Source of the DNA: Antrihabitans stalactiti
Lineage (GTDB): Bacteria > Actinomycetota > Actinomycetes > Mycobacteriales > Mycobacteriaceae
Assembly (NCBI RefSeq): GCF_012932915.1
Contig: NZ_VCQU01000001.1
Span: 1,110,073-1,174,072, forward strand
Length of the DNA: 64,000 nucleotides
Reading direction: 5' to 3'
A program made the position numbers and the translations under genes. Shown in pieces: positions 21,390 to 29,655 of this stretch (the first letter of the stretch is position 1; each line of letters begins with the position of its first letter). Below the pieces are notes generated by a model. It did no database searches and was not told where the DNA came from. It was given only the letters and a program-made list of their open reading frames with translations.

Positions 21390-22538
21390 TCAGCGCCTCG
21401 ATGTCAGCGCGAGGATGTCCGCGTACAGCAGGCTTTGATAGCTCAGCAGCAGCTCGTCGACGTCGTCGAATTGATCGCCGACGAAATGGGTGTTCGCCGC
21501 CGAGAGCTCGCGATTGCCCGAGCGCGCGATGAGGTCGTCGATCCGAGCGTCCAGACTCATCGTCTTCTCGACTGCCGCCATCGAATGCAACTGATCCTCG
21601 GCCTTGGACAGCAGGTCGCCGATGCGCGCGAGGGCAGCGACCCGCTCGACGAGCTGATCCCAGACGGGAGCCAGCGCCTGCTGACGTGCGCGGATCTGCT
21701 TGCGCGCCGAGTCGAGCCGCGCCGCGTGGGACGCCGCGGACAATTCGGCAAGCAGCTCACGCAGCGCGACCGTGTCGACCGCGATCTGCATCAGTTCGTC
21801 GGCGAGGTCGAGCTGCGCACGCTGTACCGCGAAATGCCCGGACTGCCACACCGCGGACCCTTCAACCCGGTCGTACAGCGAACCAGCCAGAAAGAGCAAA
21901 GTGTCGTAGCGATCGACGAAGGAGTCGGTCTCACGACCTGCCTTGCCCGTCAACGAGTCGACAGCTTTGCGACCAAGGGCAGAGGTCTCCGACAGTCCAC
22001 CTATCCGGCCGACCGCCACACCCAGCGCCGCGCTGCGGAACTGTGCGAGCAGATTCGACGAGATGGGCGCCGGAGTACGCGCGAGGGCGGCGAACAGTGC
22101 TTCCCGCTGACCGAGGTCGAGGTGGATTCCCAGCTTCCGCTCGCGCCGGATGGCTCGGACGCTGCCTGCGTAGTGAGTCTGCGACCGCACGACCGTGGCA
22201 TGCATGGCCAGCAGCCGCCGCTCGACGTCTGCGCACCGCAGCTTCACGACTGCCTGTACAGGTCCGGGCCGGGCGGTCGAGGCGCGGCGCAACAGCCGTC
22301 CGCGCTCGTCGGCAAGACGGCGAAGCGCAGCGAACCCCCCGACCGACGGAATGTCCTTCCCCTCACGGCGCCGATTCGCCAACACCGAACGGGTCACGTC
22401 GTCGAGCTGGCCGGCCGCGATCAACACGGCTGCCTCGTCGGACAGCTCTCTGTGCCTACCGTCTATCTCCAGCCGTTCGCACCACTCGCGGACCTGCGCA
22501 GAGATTCGCTCGCGACGTTCCTGTTCGCCCTCCGACAT
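21390..22538 (-). CDS. unrecognised helical protein
   Basis: A 382-residue protein I cannot assign. It is almost wholly helical by composition (long runs rich in A, L, R, E), has no signal peptide or membrane segment, and contains charged helices such as ARKQIRARQQALAPVWDQL and RIGDLLSKAEDQLHS that could form coiled coils. No nucleotide-binding or catalytic motif is visible. The frame has the codon bias of its neighbours and a plausible start (MSEGEQERRERISAQ) preceded by GGAGGCGCTTCG. It is bracketed by two copies of the dispersed palindrome (21.34 and 22.61 kb) and is absent from the remembered mycobacterial order, so it may be an insertion. Confidence 0.7.
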   Translation of the reverse strand: MSEGEQERRERISAQVREWCERLEIDGRHRELSDEAAVLIAAGQLDDVTRSVLANRRREGKDIPSVGGFAALRRLADERGRLLRRASTARPGPVQAVVKLRCADVERRLLAMHATVVRSQTHYAGSVRAIRRERKLGIHLDLGQREALFAALARTPAPISSNLLAQFRSAALGVAVGRIGGLSETSALGRKAVDSLTGKAGRETDSFVDRYDTLLFLAGSLYDRVEGSAVWQSGHFAVQRAQLDLADELMQIAVDTVALRELLAELSAASHAARLDSARKQIRARQQALAPVWDQLVERVAALARIGDLLSKAEDQLHSMAAVEKTMSLDARIDDLIARSGNRELSAANTHFVGDQFDDVDELLLSYQSLLYADILALTSRR

Positions 22539-22607
22539 CGAAGCGCCTCCTCACAGATCCTGGGAATTCCACTGTCGCAGAAATTTGCAGGAGGCGCCGT
22601 AACGACA

Positions 22608-22653
22608 ACTGTGCGCGAGTTTCACCCCGCCAGGGGTGAGACTCGCGCACAGT
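22608..22653. repeat. dispersed palindromic element, copy 3
   Basis: Forward arm ACTGTGCGCGAGTTTCACCC and an almost exact return arm ending CTCGCGCACAGT. It lies between the end of the FMN reductase gene (22663) and the start of the downstream helical-protein gene (22538) on the same strand, so it follows a stop codon and precedes a start. Confidence 0.88.
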
Positions 22654-22662
22654 TGTTAGAGG

Positions 22663-23238
22663 TCAGGCAGAAAGCAGTTCGCTCTCCGATGCGCCGACCA
22701 GTTCCTCGACGACGCCGGTGAGCAGGCTGCCGATCTCGTCGTTCTCGCGCGGGTGCTTGTCGCCGAACTTCTCGCCGGTCTGGCCAATGGTGAGGACGGC
22801 ATTCTCGACGACCTTGCCGCCTGCGATGCCGATCGATCGCACGGTGTCCTCGTTGGCCCACTTGGCGCCGTACTGCACTGGCGAAACGCTGACGACGGCC
22901 GTCGGCTTGCCGACGATGGCGCCGTTTCCGTAGGGCCGCGACAGCCAGTCGATGGCGTTCTTCAGCACACCCGGGATCGTTCCGTTGTATTCCGGCGTCA
23001 CGACCAGAACGGCATCTGCATCGCCGGCTGCGGTGCGCAGCGCCTCGACCTCGGGAATGACGGTGTCCGGGTTGTCGATGTCTTCGTTGTAGAAGGGCAG
23101 GTCACCGAGCCCTTCGAAGATCACGATCTCGGCGCCTGCGGGAGCGTGATGAGCGGCAGCTTCGGCCACCTGGCGATTCACAGAGCCCTGGCGGAGGCTG
23201 CCGACGAGTGCGAGTACGCGAGACTGTGTCATTTTCAT
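22663..23238 (-). CDS. NADPH-dependent FMN reductase
   Basis: A 191-residue flavodoxin-fold protein: RVLALVGSLRQGSVNRQVAE (phosphate loop, residues 7-26), VLVVTPEYNGTIPGVLKNAI (flavin-contact PEYN motif) and WLSRPYGNGAIVGKPTAVVS, as in the NADPH-dependent FMN reductase/azoreductase family. It reduces FMN or a quinone/azo compound with NADPH in the cytosol. It is divergent from a TetR gene 88 nt away; this pair equals Rv3054c-Rv3055 in order. A probable operator with three GGAC half-sites lies between them. Confidence 0.88.
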   Translation of the reverse strand: MKMTQSRVLALVGSLRQGSVNRQVAEAAAHHAPAGAEIVIFEGLGDLPFYNEDIDNPDTVIPEVEALRTAAGDADAVLVVTPEYNGTIPGVLKNAIDWLSRPYGNGAIVGKPTAVVSVSPVQYGAKWANEDTVRSIGIAGGKVVENAVLTIGQTGEKFGDKHPRENDEIGSLLTGVVEELVGASESELLSA

Positions 23239-23254
23239 TGACCCTTTCGATGCT

Positions 23255-23295
23255 GTCCGTTCTTCAAGTACACCATGCTAAACGGACCGTAGTCC
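23255..23295. promoter_or_regulatory. candidate TetR operator
   Basis: The gap between the FMN reductase and the divergent TetR gene has GTCCGTT at 23255 and its exact complement AACGGAC at 23281, then a further GTCC at 23292 that forms GGACCGTAGTCC with the second half-site. Such half-sites suit a dimeric TetR protein, but no binding data exist here. Confidence 0.4.
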
Positions 23296-23326
23296 ACTTT
23301 CATTCCCGCCGAGTAGAATCCTTGTC

Positions 23327-23923
23327 GTGATGAGCCAAGGGCTGCATATTGCCGGGGACGAACCCAGCGAACGCGCGGATGCCGCGCGCAACCGTCGGCT
23401 CCTACTCGACGCTGCGGGTGCACTCGTGGCCGAACAAGGCGCCGACGCGGTGACGATGGACAAGGTGGCGGCCAAAGCCGGAGTCGGCAAAGGCACCGTG
23501 TTCCGCCGCTTCACCAACCGCGCCGGACTCATGCGCGCGTTGCTCGATCACACCGAGACGCAGTTGCAACAGGACTTCATGTTCGGACCGCCGCCACTCG
23601 GCCCAGGAGCGGCGCCACTCGATCGGCTGATCGCCTTCGGCTGCGCGCGTCTCGCGCTCGTCGGCGTCGAAGGTGAAGTGCTCCGTGCAGCCGACGCCTC
23701 CCCCGAGACTCGGTACACCCACCCTGCGCATCGGCTCTGCCACGCGCATATCACGATGCTGATGCGCGCCGCGGGCGTCACCGGAGATATTCCGCTCCTC
23801 GCCGATGTCCTGCTCGCCTCACTCGACGCGAGCCTCGTGATGGCGCAGTTGACGACGCCTGGGGTCGACCTGGCGCGCGTTGCAGCAGCCTGGGAAGACC
23901 TGGTTCGCCGAATCGTGCGGTGA
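23327..23923 (+). CDS. TetR/AcrR family regulator
   Basis: A 198-residue TetR repressor with NRRLLLDAAGALVAEQGAD, VTMDKVAAKAGVGKGTVFRR and FTNRAGLMRALLD forming the DNA-binding domain at about residues 25-75. The C-terminal half is helical with LDRLIAFGCARLALVGVEG. It probably represses the divergent FMN reductase. The start GTG at 23327 gives MMSQGLHIAG; the following ATG (23330) would serve equally. It ends 90 nt before the inositol operon, which it might also affect, but nothing in the sequence shows that. Confidence 0.85.
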   Translation: MMSQGLHIAGDEPSERADAARNRRLLLDAAGALVAEQGADAVTMDKVAAKAGVGKGTVFRRFTNRAGLMRALLDHTETQLQQDFMFGPPPLGPGAAPLDRLIAFGCARLALVGVEGEVLRAADASPETRYTHPAHRLCHAHITMLMRAAGVTGDIPLLADVLLASLDASLVMAQLTTPGVDLARVAAAWEDLVRRIVR

Positions 23924-23942
23924 CTACCGCGGTTCATTTTGC

Positions 23943-23953
23943 AATGTCACATT
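23943..23953. promoter_or_regulatory. candidate operator of the inositol operon
   Basis: An 11-bp perfect palindrome AATGTCACATT lies 60 nt before the iolC start, in the promoter region between the TetR gene and iolC. Palindromes with a GTNAC core suit GntR-type regulators such as IolR. No such regulator is encoded in this window. Confidence 0.35.
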
Positions 23954-24013
23954 CGAGGTCGCGTAAGCGAGAAAGATAGGAACGCAACACCACGACGGTT
24001 GGGAGTTCGACAG

Positions 24014-24976
24014 GTGAGGACGGCAGGCGGCGCCGGGTACGACGTACTCGGCATTGGGCGGTGCGGTGTCGACCTCTATCCGTTGCAGACCGGCGTGGGC
24101 CTCGAAGACGTCACTACCTTCGGCAAGTATTTGGGTGGCAGCGCCGCGAACGTGATGGTTGCGGCTGCCCGACTCGGCCTCCGCAGCGCACTCATCTCCG
24201 GCGTCGGCGCCGATCCGTTCGGACGATTCGTCCGAACAGCGCTTGCGGACCTGGGTGTCGACAACCGATACGTCTCGACGCACGACGACCTCCCGACGCC
24301 GATCACGTTCTGCGAGGTGTTCCCGCCGGACAATTTCCCGATCTATTTCTACCGTCGACCGAGCGCTCCGGACCTGCAGATTCGATCGTCGGATATCGAC
24401 GCCGACGCGGTGCGCGACGCCGGTGTCTATTGGTCGACGGCGACCGGACTCTGCGAAGAACCAAGTCGCAGCTCGCATTTCACCGCATGGGACGCGCGGG
24501 AGCGCAGGCCGCTCACGGTGCTGGACCTCGACTACCGGCCGACGTTCTGGCAGTCGACCGCAGACGCGACCGCCCAGATGCAGAAGGCTCTGCAATATGT
24601 GACCGTTGCGGTCGGTAATCGCGAGGAATGCGAAATCGCTGTCGGTGAAACCGATCCCAGCCGCGCTGCCGACGCGCTGCTCGACCTCGGCGTCGACCTG
24701 GCCATCGTGAAGCAAGGACCGGACGGTGTACTCGGCCGAAGCCGGAACGAATCCGTCACTGTCGCACCGGTTGCCGTCGACGTCGTCAACGGACTCGGCG
24801 CAGGCGATGCGTTCGGTGGGAGCTTGTGCCGGGGCCTGCTCGCAGGGTGGCCGCTGGAAAGGACACTGCGCTATGCCAATTCGGCTGGTGCGATCGTCGC
24901 CTCCCGGCTCGAGTGTTCGACCGCTATGCCCACTGCCACCGAAGTCGCCGAGCTTGCGGAGAATCCCGATGCCTGA
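24014..24976 (+). CDS. iolC: 5-dehydro-2-deoxygluconokinase
   Basis: A 320-residue PfkB-family sugar kinase: YDVLGIGRCGVDLYPLQTGV, FGKYLGGSAANVMVAAARL (substrate-binding GGSxAN) and the anion-hole/catalytic motif VDVVNGLGAGDAFGGSLC. It phosphorylates 5-dehydro-2-deoxy-D-gluconate during myo-inositol breakdown. The start is GTG at 24014 with GGGAG 8 nt before it; an open frame further upstream lacks a ribosome site. First gene of a five-gene operon. Its stop lies 8 nt into iolB. Confidence 0.9.
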   Translation: MRTAGGAGYDVLGIGRCGVDLYPLQTGVGLEDVTTFGKYLGGSAANVMVAAARLGLRSALISGVGADPFGRFVRTALADLGVDNRYVSTHDDLPTPITFCEVFPPDNFPIYFYRRPSAPDLQIRSSDIDADAVRDAGVYWSTATGLCEEPSRSSHFTAWDARERRPLTVLDLDYRPTFWQSTADATAQMQKALQYVTVAVGNREECEIAVGETDPSRAADALLDLGVDLAIVKQGPDGVLGRSRNESVTVAPVAVDVVNGLGAGDAFGGSLCRGLLAGWPLERTLRYANSAGAIVASRLECSTAMPTATEVAELAENPDA

Positions 24977-25850
24977 GTACTACCTTCCCGCCGGGTCCAC
25001 CGCCGACGACAACTTCTCCGTTGCCATCACTCCCGAATCTGCCGGCTGGGCCGAGTCGAGTCTGTGGATTGTCAACCTCGCAGCCGACGAGGAGATCGAT
25101 ATCGAGACCGGTGACGACGAAATCATCATCTTGCCGCTCGCCGGTTCGGCGACAGTGACCTGCGACGGAACGCGCTACACGCTACGGGGACGAGCCAGCG
25201 TGTTCGACGGACCCAGCGACTTCGCTTACGTCGGAAGGGATTCGGAGTACTCCATCGAGACCGACGAGGGCGGACGATTCGCGCTGTGCGGGGCCAGAGC
25301 CAAGAAGCGCTTGCCGTTCCGCTATGTCAAAGCCGACGACGTGGCAGTCGAGTTACGCGGAGCAGGCAACTGCAGCAGGCAAATTCACAACTTCGGTTCC
25401 GCAGACGCGTTCGAGGCCGACTCCTTGATCGCGTGCGAAGTCCTCACTCCCGGCGGCAACTGGTCGTCTTATCCCGCGCACAAGCACGACACCGAGTCCG
25501 CCACCGAATCGGCCCTCGAGGAGATCTACTACTTCGAGATCGCGGACGGCGCAAGTGGTGCAACAGGATTCGGCTTCCACTGCGTGCACGGCACACCGGA
25601 CCGGCCGATCGACGTGTTCGCCGAGGTGCGCAGCGGTGATGCCGTGCTCATCCCCCACGGCTTCCACGGACCGTCGATCGCGGCTCCCGGCCACGACATG
25701 TACTACCTCAACGTGATGGCTGGTCCGGGCGCCGAACGCGCGTGGAAGATCACCGACGATCCGGCCCAATCCTGGATTCGGCAGACCTGGGACGACCAAG
25801 CCGTCGACCCACGACTGCCCATCGGCCGCGCTGGGCAGAGCGGTAAATAG
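24969..25850 (+). CDS. iolB: 5-deoxy-glucuronate isomerase
   Basis: A 293-residue double-cupin enzyme: EIDIETGDDEIIILPLAG in the first cupin, GGNWSSYPAHKHDTESATES with the metal-binding H-x-H and E residues, EEIYYFEIADGASGATGF and GDAVLIPHGFHGPSIAAPGH in the second. It isomerises 5-deoxy-D-glucuronate to 5-dehydro-2-deoxy-D-gluconate, the substrate of IolC. The ATG start overlaps iolC by 8 nt and the gene ends 2 nt before iolD. Confidence 0.92.
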   Translation: MPEYYLPAGSTADDNFSVAITPESAGWAESSLWIVNLAADEEIDIETGDDEIIILPLAGSATVTCDGTRYTLRGRASVFDGPSDFAYVGRDSEYSIETDEGGRFALCGARAKKRLPFRYVKADDVAVELRGAGNCSRQIHNFGSADAFEADSLIACEVLTPGGNWSSYPAHKHDTESATESALEEIYYFEIADGASGATGFGFHCVHGTPDRPIDVFAEVRSGDAVLIPHGFHGPSIAAPGHDMYYLNVMAGPGAERAWKITDDPAQSWIRQTWDDQAVDPRLPIGRAGQSGK

Positions 25851-25852
25851 CG

Positions 25853-27757
25853 ATGGGTGAGAACGTTATTCGACTGACCGTCGGTCAAGCGGTCGTGCGG
25901 TTCCTGTCGAACCAATACACAGAACGCGACGGCCAATCGCAACGCCTGTTCGCCGGTTGCCTCGGCATCTTCGGCCACGGCAACGTGGCCGGTCTCGGCG
26001 AGGCGCTACTCGCAGCGGAGCTCGAAGACCCGAAGATCCTGCCGTACATCGTCGGTCGCAACGAGCAGGCGATGGTGCACACCGCCGTCGCGTATGCCCG
26101 AGCAAAGAACCGGCTGCAGACCTGGGCAGTGACGACGAGCGTCGGCCCAGGCGCGACGAACATGGTGACCGGAGCCGCCCTGGCAACGATCAACAGGCTG
26201 CCGGTCCTCCTCCTTCCTGCCGACACGTTCGCAACGCGAGTGGCGACGCCCGTTCTACAGGAACTCGAATTGCCCGGCAGCGGTGACGTCACCGTGAACG
26301 ACGCCTTCCGCCCGGTGTCACGATACTTCGATCGCGTGTGGCGGCCCGAGCAACTGCCCGCCGCGTTGATCGGTGCGATGCGAGTGCTGACCGATCCGGT
26401 CGACACCGGCGCGGCAACCATTGCCATCCCCGAAGATGTCCAAACGCAGGCGTTCGACTGGCCGGAATCGCTTTTCGCGCACCGTGTGTGGCACGTTCGT
26501 CGGCCGCCACCGGAACGCTCCGCTATTTCCGACGCCGCAGCATTGATTCGAACGGCCCGGTCGCCACTGATCGTCGCCGGCGGTGGCGTCACATTCTCCG
26601 GTGCCGCCGAGTCGCTGGCGCGGTTCGCCGCGCTTACCGGAATTCCGGTGGCGCAGACGCAAGCTGGGAAGAATTCGATGCTCTGGGATCACCCGCAATG
26701 CGTCGGCGCGGTCGGCGCGACCGGAACGACCGCCGCCAATGCGCTCGCTGCCGATGCAGACCTGGTGATCGGAATCGGCACTCGCTACAGCGATTTCACC
26801 ACTGCGTCCCGAACCGCCTTTGCCAACCCGGACGTGCGTTTCGTCAATATCAACATCGGTCCGGCGGATGCGGTCAAGCACGGCGGATGCAGCGTCGTCG
26901 CCGATGCACGAGAGGCGCTCGATGCCCTGGCTCTCGAACTACCCGGCCACTCGGTCTCCGACGAATACCGCACCCGCACACAGCAGTTGGTGTCGCAGTG
27001 GAACGCAGTCGTCGACCGCGCGACCACGCCCGAGCCGGGCTCGCCGACGCAGGCGCAGGTGATCGGGCTGGTCAACGTGTTGTCCGACGACCGCGACGTC
27101 GTCGTGTGCGCGGCAGGGTCGATGCCCGGTGACCTCCACCGGCTGTGGCGGACTCGCGACCTCGGTAGCTATCACGTCGAATACGGCTACTCCTGCATGG
27201 GCTACGAGGTGGCAGGCGGGCTGGGTGTCGGTCTCGCCCACCGCGACCGCGACGTCTTCGTTCTGGTCGGCGATGGCTCCTACCTGATGATGGCGAGCGA
27301 ACTCGCGACCGCGGTGCAAGAACGAATCAAGCTCATCGTCGTGCTCGTCGACAACCGAGGTTTTGGATCCATTGGGGCACTGTCGGATTCGGTCGGCTCG
27401 CAGCGCTTCGGCACTGTGTACCGGTTTCGCGGCCCGGACGGTCGGCTCAGTGGCGAACACCTTCCCATCGATCTCGCGGCGAATGCCGCCAGCCTCGGCG
27501 CCGACGTGATTCGCTGCAGCACCGCAAGCGAATTCGCCGATGCAATGAAGGTCGCGAAGGCCAACGACGCCGTCACCGTCCTCTATGTTCAGACCGACCC
27601 GATGGCCGCTGCCCCGAGCAGCGAGTCGTGGTGGGACGTCCCCGTTGCGGAGGTTTCTACGTTGCCCGAAACCCGAGAGGCGCGCGCCGCGTACGACACT
27701 CGGAAGCGCTCGCAAAGTGCGTACCTACGCCCGACCGTGGAAGGAAGTTCGTCATGA
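25853..27757 (+). CDS. iolD: 3D-(3,5/4)-trihydroxycyclohexane-1,2-dione acylhydrolase
   Basis: A 634-residue thiamine-diphosphate enzyme. N-terminal FAGCLGIFGHGNVAGLGEAL and LPYIVGRNEQAMVHTAVAYA, the central domain RSPLIVAGGGVTFSGAAESL and the C-terminal TPP domain with FVLVGDGSYLMMASELATAV and VVLVDNRGFGSIGALSDSVG. It opens the inositol-derived ring to 5-deoxy-glucuronate. It is the third gene of the operon; its TGA overlaps the iolE ATG (ATGA). Confidence 0.93.
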   Translation: MGENVIRLTVGQAVVRFLSNQYTERDGQSQRLFAGCLGIFGHGNVAGLGEALLAAELEDPKILPYIVGRNEQAMVHTAVAYARAKNRLQTWAVTTSVGPGATNMVTGAALATINRLPVLLLPADTFATRVATPVLQELELPGSGDVTVNDAFRPVSRYFDRVWRPEQLPAALIGAMRVLTDPVDTGAATIAIPEDVQTQAFDWPESLFAHRVWHVRRPPPERSAISDAAALIRTARSPLIVAGGGVTFSGAAESLARFAALTGIPVAQTQAGKNSMLWDHPQCVGAVGATGTTAANALAADADLVIGIGTRYSDFTTASRTAFANPDVRFVNINIGPADAVKHGGCSVVADAREALDALALELPGHSVSDEYRTRTQQLVSQWNAVVDRATTPEPGSPTQAQVIGLVNVLSDDRDVVVCAAGSMPGDLHRLWRTRDLGSYHVEYGYSCMGYEVAGGLGVGLAHRDRDVFVLVGDGSYLMMASELATAVQERIKLIVVLVDNRGFGSIGALSDSVGSQRFGTVYRFRGPDGRLSGEHLPIDLAANAASLGADVIRCSTASEFADAMKVAKANDAVTVLYVQTDPMAAAPSSESWWDVPVAEVSTLPETREARAAYDTRKRSQSAYLRPTVEGSSS

Positions 27758-28656
27758 GCGAGATCCGCGTCGGGTCGGCGCCGGATTCGTGGGGCGTCTG
27801 GTTCTGCACGGACCCCCATCAGCTTCCCTACACTCGCTTTCTCGACGAGGTCGCAGCCGCCGGTTATCACTGGATCGAGCTCGGACCGTTCGGCTACCTG
27901 CCGACCGACGCTCCCCGGCTGCGCGACGAGCTCGCTGCACGCGACCTCCGAGTCTCGGCTGGAACGGTTTTCGAACAACTGCACCGGCCTGATTCGTGGG
28001 ATGCGGTGTGGCGTCAGGTATCCGACGTCGCGGCGCTGACAGCGGCGGTCGGCGGCAGCAACATCGTCGTCATCCCGGAGATGTGGCGTGATCCGGTGAC
28101 CGGAGCTGTCCTCGAGGATCCTGTGCTCGACGCCGGGCAGTGGCAGAAAAAGACAGCGGACGTAAGCCGTTTGGGCCGAGCAATTTTCGAGACCTACGGC
28201 ATCCGGCTGCAGTATCACCCGCATGCGGACAGTCACGTCGGAGCAGCGCCGGACGTATACCGATTCCTCGAGAGCACGGACCCGGAGTTCGTCCACCTGT
28301 GCCTGGACACCGGTCATATCAGCTATTGCGGTGGCGACAGTGTCGAAATCATCGAGAAGCATCCCGATCGAATCGGCTACCTGCACCTCAAGCAGATCGA
28401 TCCAGTCGTCCTGGCGAAGGTCGAGGCGGAAAACCTGCCGTTCGGCGAGGCGGTCAAGCTCGGGGTGATGATCGAACCACCGCATGGCGTACCCGATTTC
28501 GGCGCGGTACTTGCTGCGGTCGACCGGCTCGATGTCGACGTCTTCGCGATCGTCGAGCAGGATCTCTACCCGTGCGTGCCCGAGGTTCCGTTGCCGATTG
28601 CCCAGCGAACGCGAAAGTTCCTGGCAAGCTGTGGCATCCAGACGGTGCGATTCTAA
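27754..28656 (+). CDS. iolE: myo-inosose-2 dehydratase
   Basis: A 300-residue TIM-barrel protein of the xylose-isomerase-like family: VGSAPDSWGVWFCTDPHQL, GYHWIELGPFGYLPTD, LQYHPHADSHVGAAPDVYRF, LCLDTGHISYCGGDSVEI and AIVEQDLYPCVPEVP, which carry the metal-binding E, D, H, E residues. It dehydrates scyllo-inosose to the diketone used by IolD. Start overlaps the iolD stop by 4 nt; the next gene begins 10 nt on. An upstream in-frame extension would lie in iolD and is rejected. Confidence 0.9.
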   Translation: MSEIRVGSAPDSWGVWFCTDPHQLPYTRFLDEVAAAGYHWIELGPFGYLPTDAPRLRDELAARDLRVSAGTVFEQLHRPDSWDAVWRQVSDVAALTAAVGGSNIVVIPEMWRDPVTGAVLEDPVLDAGQWQKKTADVSRLGRAIFETYGIRLQYHPHADSHVGAAPDVYRFLESTDPEFVHLCLDTGHISYCGGDSVEIIEKHPDRIGYLHLKQIDPVVLAKVEAENLPFGEAVKLGVMIEPPHGVPDFGAVLAAVDRLDVDVFAIVEQDLYPCVPEVPLPIAQRTRKFLASCGIQTVRF

Positions 28657-28665
28657 GGAGCACTC

Positions 28666-29655
28666 TTGACCGATCGCACGGACTTGCGCGTTGCCGTCCT
28701 GGGCGTCGGGCGAATGGGAGCCGACCACGTCGCTCGGCTACACGATGAGATCACCGGCGCGCAGGTCACGGTGGTGAGCGACGTGGCTATCGATCGGGCC
28801 ACGGCAATCGCACTGAATGCGCCGGGATCTCGCGTCCTCGCCGACCCGTTCGAGGCAATAGTGTCCGACGACGTCGATGCCGTGGTGATCGCGTCGTCGT
28901 CCGCCGCGCACGAGGCGCAGGTTCGTGCATGCCTCGCCGCAGGCAGACCGGTGCTGTGCGAGAAGCCGCTCACCACCCGCGCGCAGACCGCGCTCGACAT
29001 CGTCACGGCCGAAGCTGAACTCGGTACTCCCCTCGTGCAGGTCGGTTTCATGCGACGGTTCGACCACGAGTACGTCGAACTGAAGAAGCGGCTCGATTCC
29101 GGTGCGCTCGGGCAGCCGCTACTACTGCATTTCGCGCATCGAAACGTCACTGCGCCAGCCGGTTACACGAGCGTGAATGCGATCAACGAGACGTTGGTAC
29201 ATGAGATCGACGCTACGCGATTCTTGCTCGGCGAAGAGATCGTCGCCATCACGGTCCACAGTCCGACCGCGAATTCGGCTGCGCCCGTTGGACTGCACGA
29301 CCCGCTGTTGGTGCTCATGGAATCGGCGAGCGGTCGACTGGTCGACGTGGAGGTGTTCGTCACCTACGGCGCCTACGAGGTCCGCGCCGAAGCGGTCGGC
29401 GAGCGCGGCGCCGCGATGATCGGAACGACCAGGCGCTCAACTGATTTCCGTGAGTACTTCCAGCAGGCCTATCGGTCCGAGTTGCAGACCTGGGTCGATG
29501 CCGTGCGAGTGGGGACGAACGTGAACGGTCCTGGGGCGTGGGACGGCTACGCCGCAGCAGCGGTGTGTGAGGCTGGGGTGGAGTCGCTGCGGACCGGTCA
29601 GCGGGTCGACGTCCACCTCACCCCCGTGCGCGCGTCTCACCCTCAGAGGGGTTAA
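28666..29655 (+). CDS. Gfo/Idh/MocA oxidoreductase, probable myo-inositol 2-dehydrogenase
   Basis: A 329-residue NAD(P) oxidoreductase: RVAVLGVGRMGADHVARL (Rossmann), VLCEKPLTTRAQTALDIV with the EKP motif, and FMRRFDHEYVELKKRLDSGA. Being last in an iol operon with no other dehydrogenase, it probably oxidises myo-inositol to inosose (IolG/IdhA role); the alternative is another inositol isomer. TTG start with AAGGAG 5 nt before it. Its last residues, PVRASHPQRG, and the stop codon come from a dispersed palindromic element, so its native C-terminus has been replaced. Confidence 0.85.
   Translation: MTDRTDLRVAVLGVGRMGADHVARLHDEITGAQVTVVSDVAIDRATAIALNAPGSRVLADPFEAIVSDDVDAVVIASSSAAHEAQVRACLAAGRPVLCEKPLTTRAQTALDIVTAEAELGTPLVQVGFMRRFDHEYVELKKRLDSGALGQPLLLHFAHRNVTAPAGYTSVNAINETLVHEIDATRFLLGEEIVAITVHSPTANSAAPVGLHDPLLVLMESASGRLVDVEVFVTYGAYEVRAEAVGERGAAMIGTTRRSTDFREYFQQAYRSELQTWVDAVRVGTNVNGPGAWDGYAAAAVCEAGVESLRTGQRVDVHLTPVRASHPQRG

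Noticed and set aside
20601..22721. 706-codon frame crossing the PP2C gene, a repeat and the helical-protein gene
   Set aside because: It spans three unrelated units in a different frame and has no domain; caused by lack of stop codons in GC-rich DNA.
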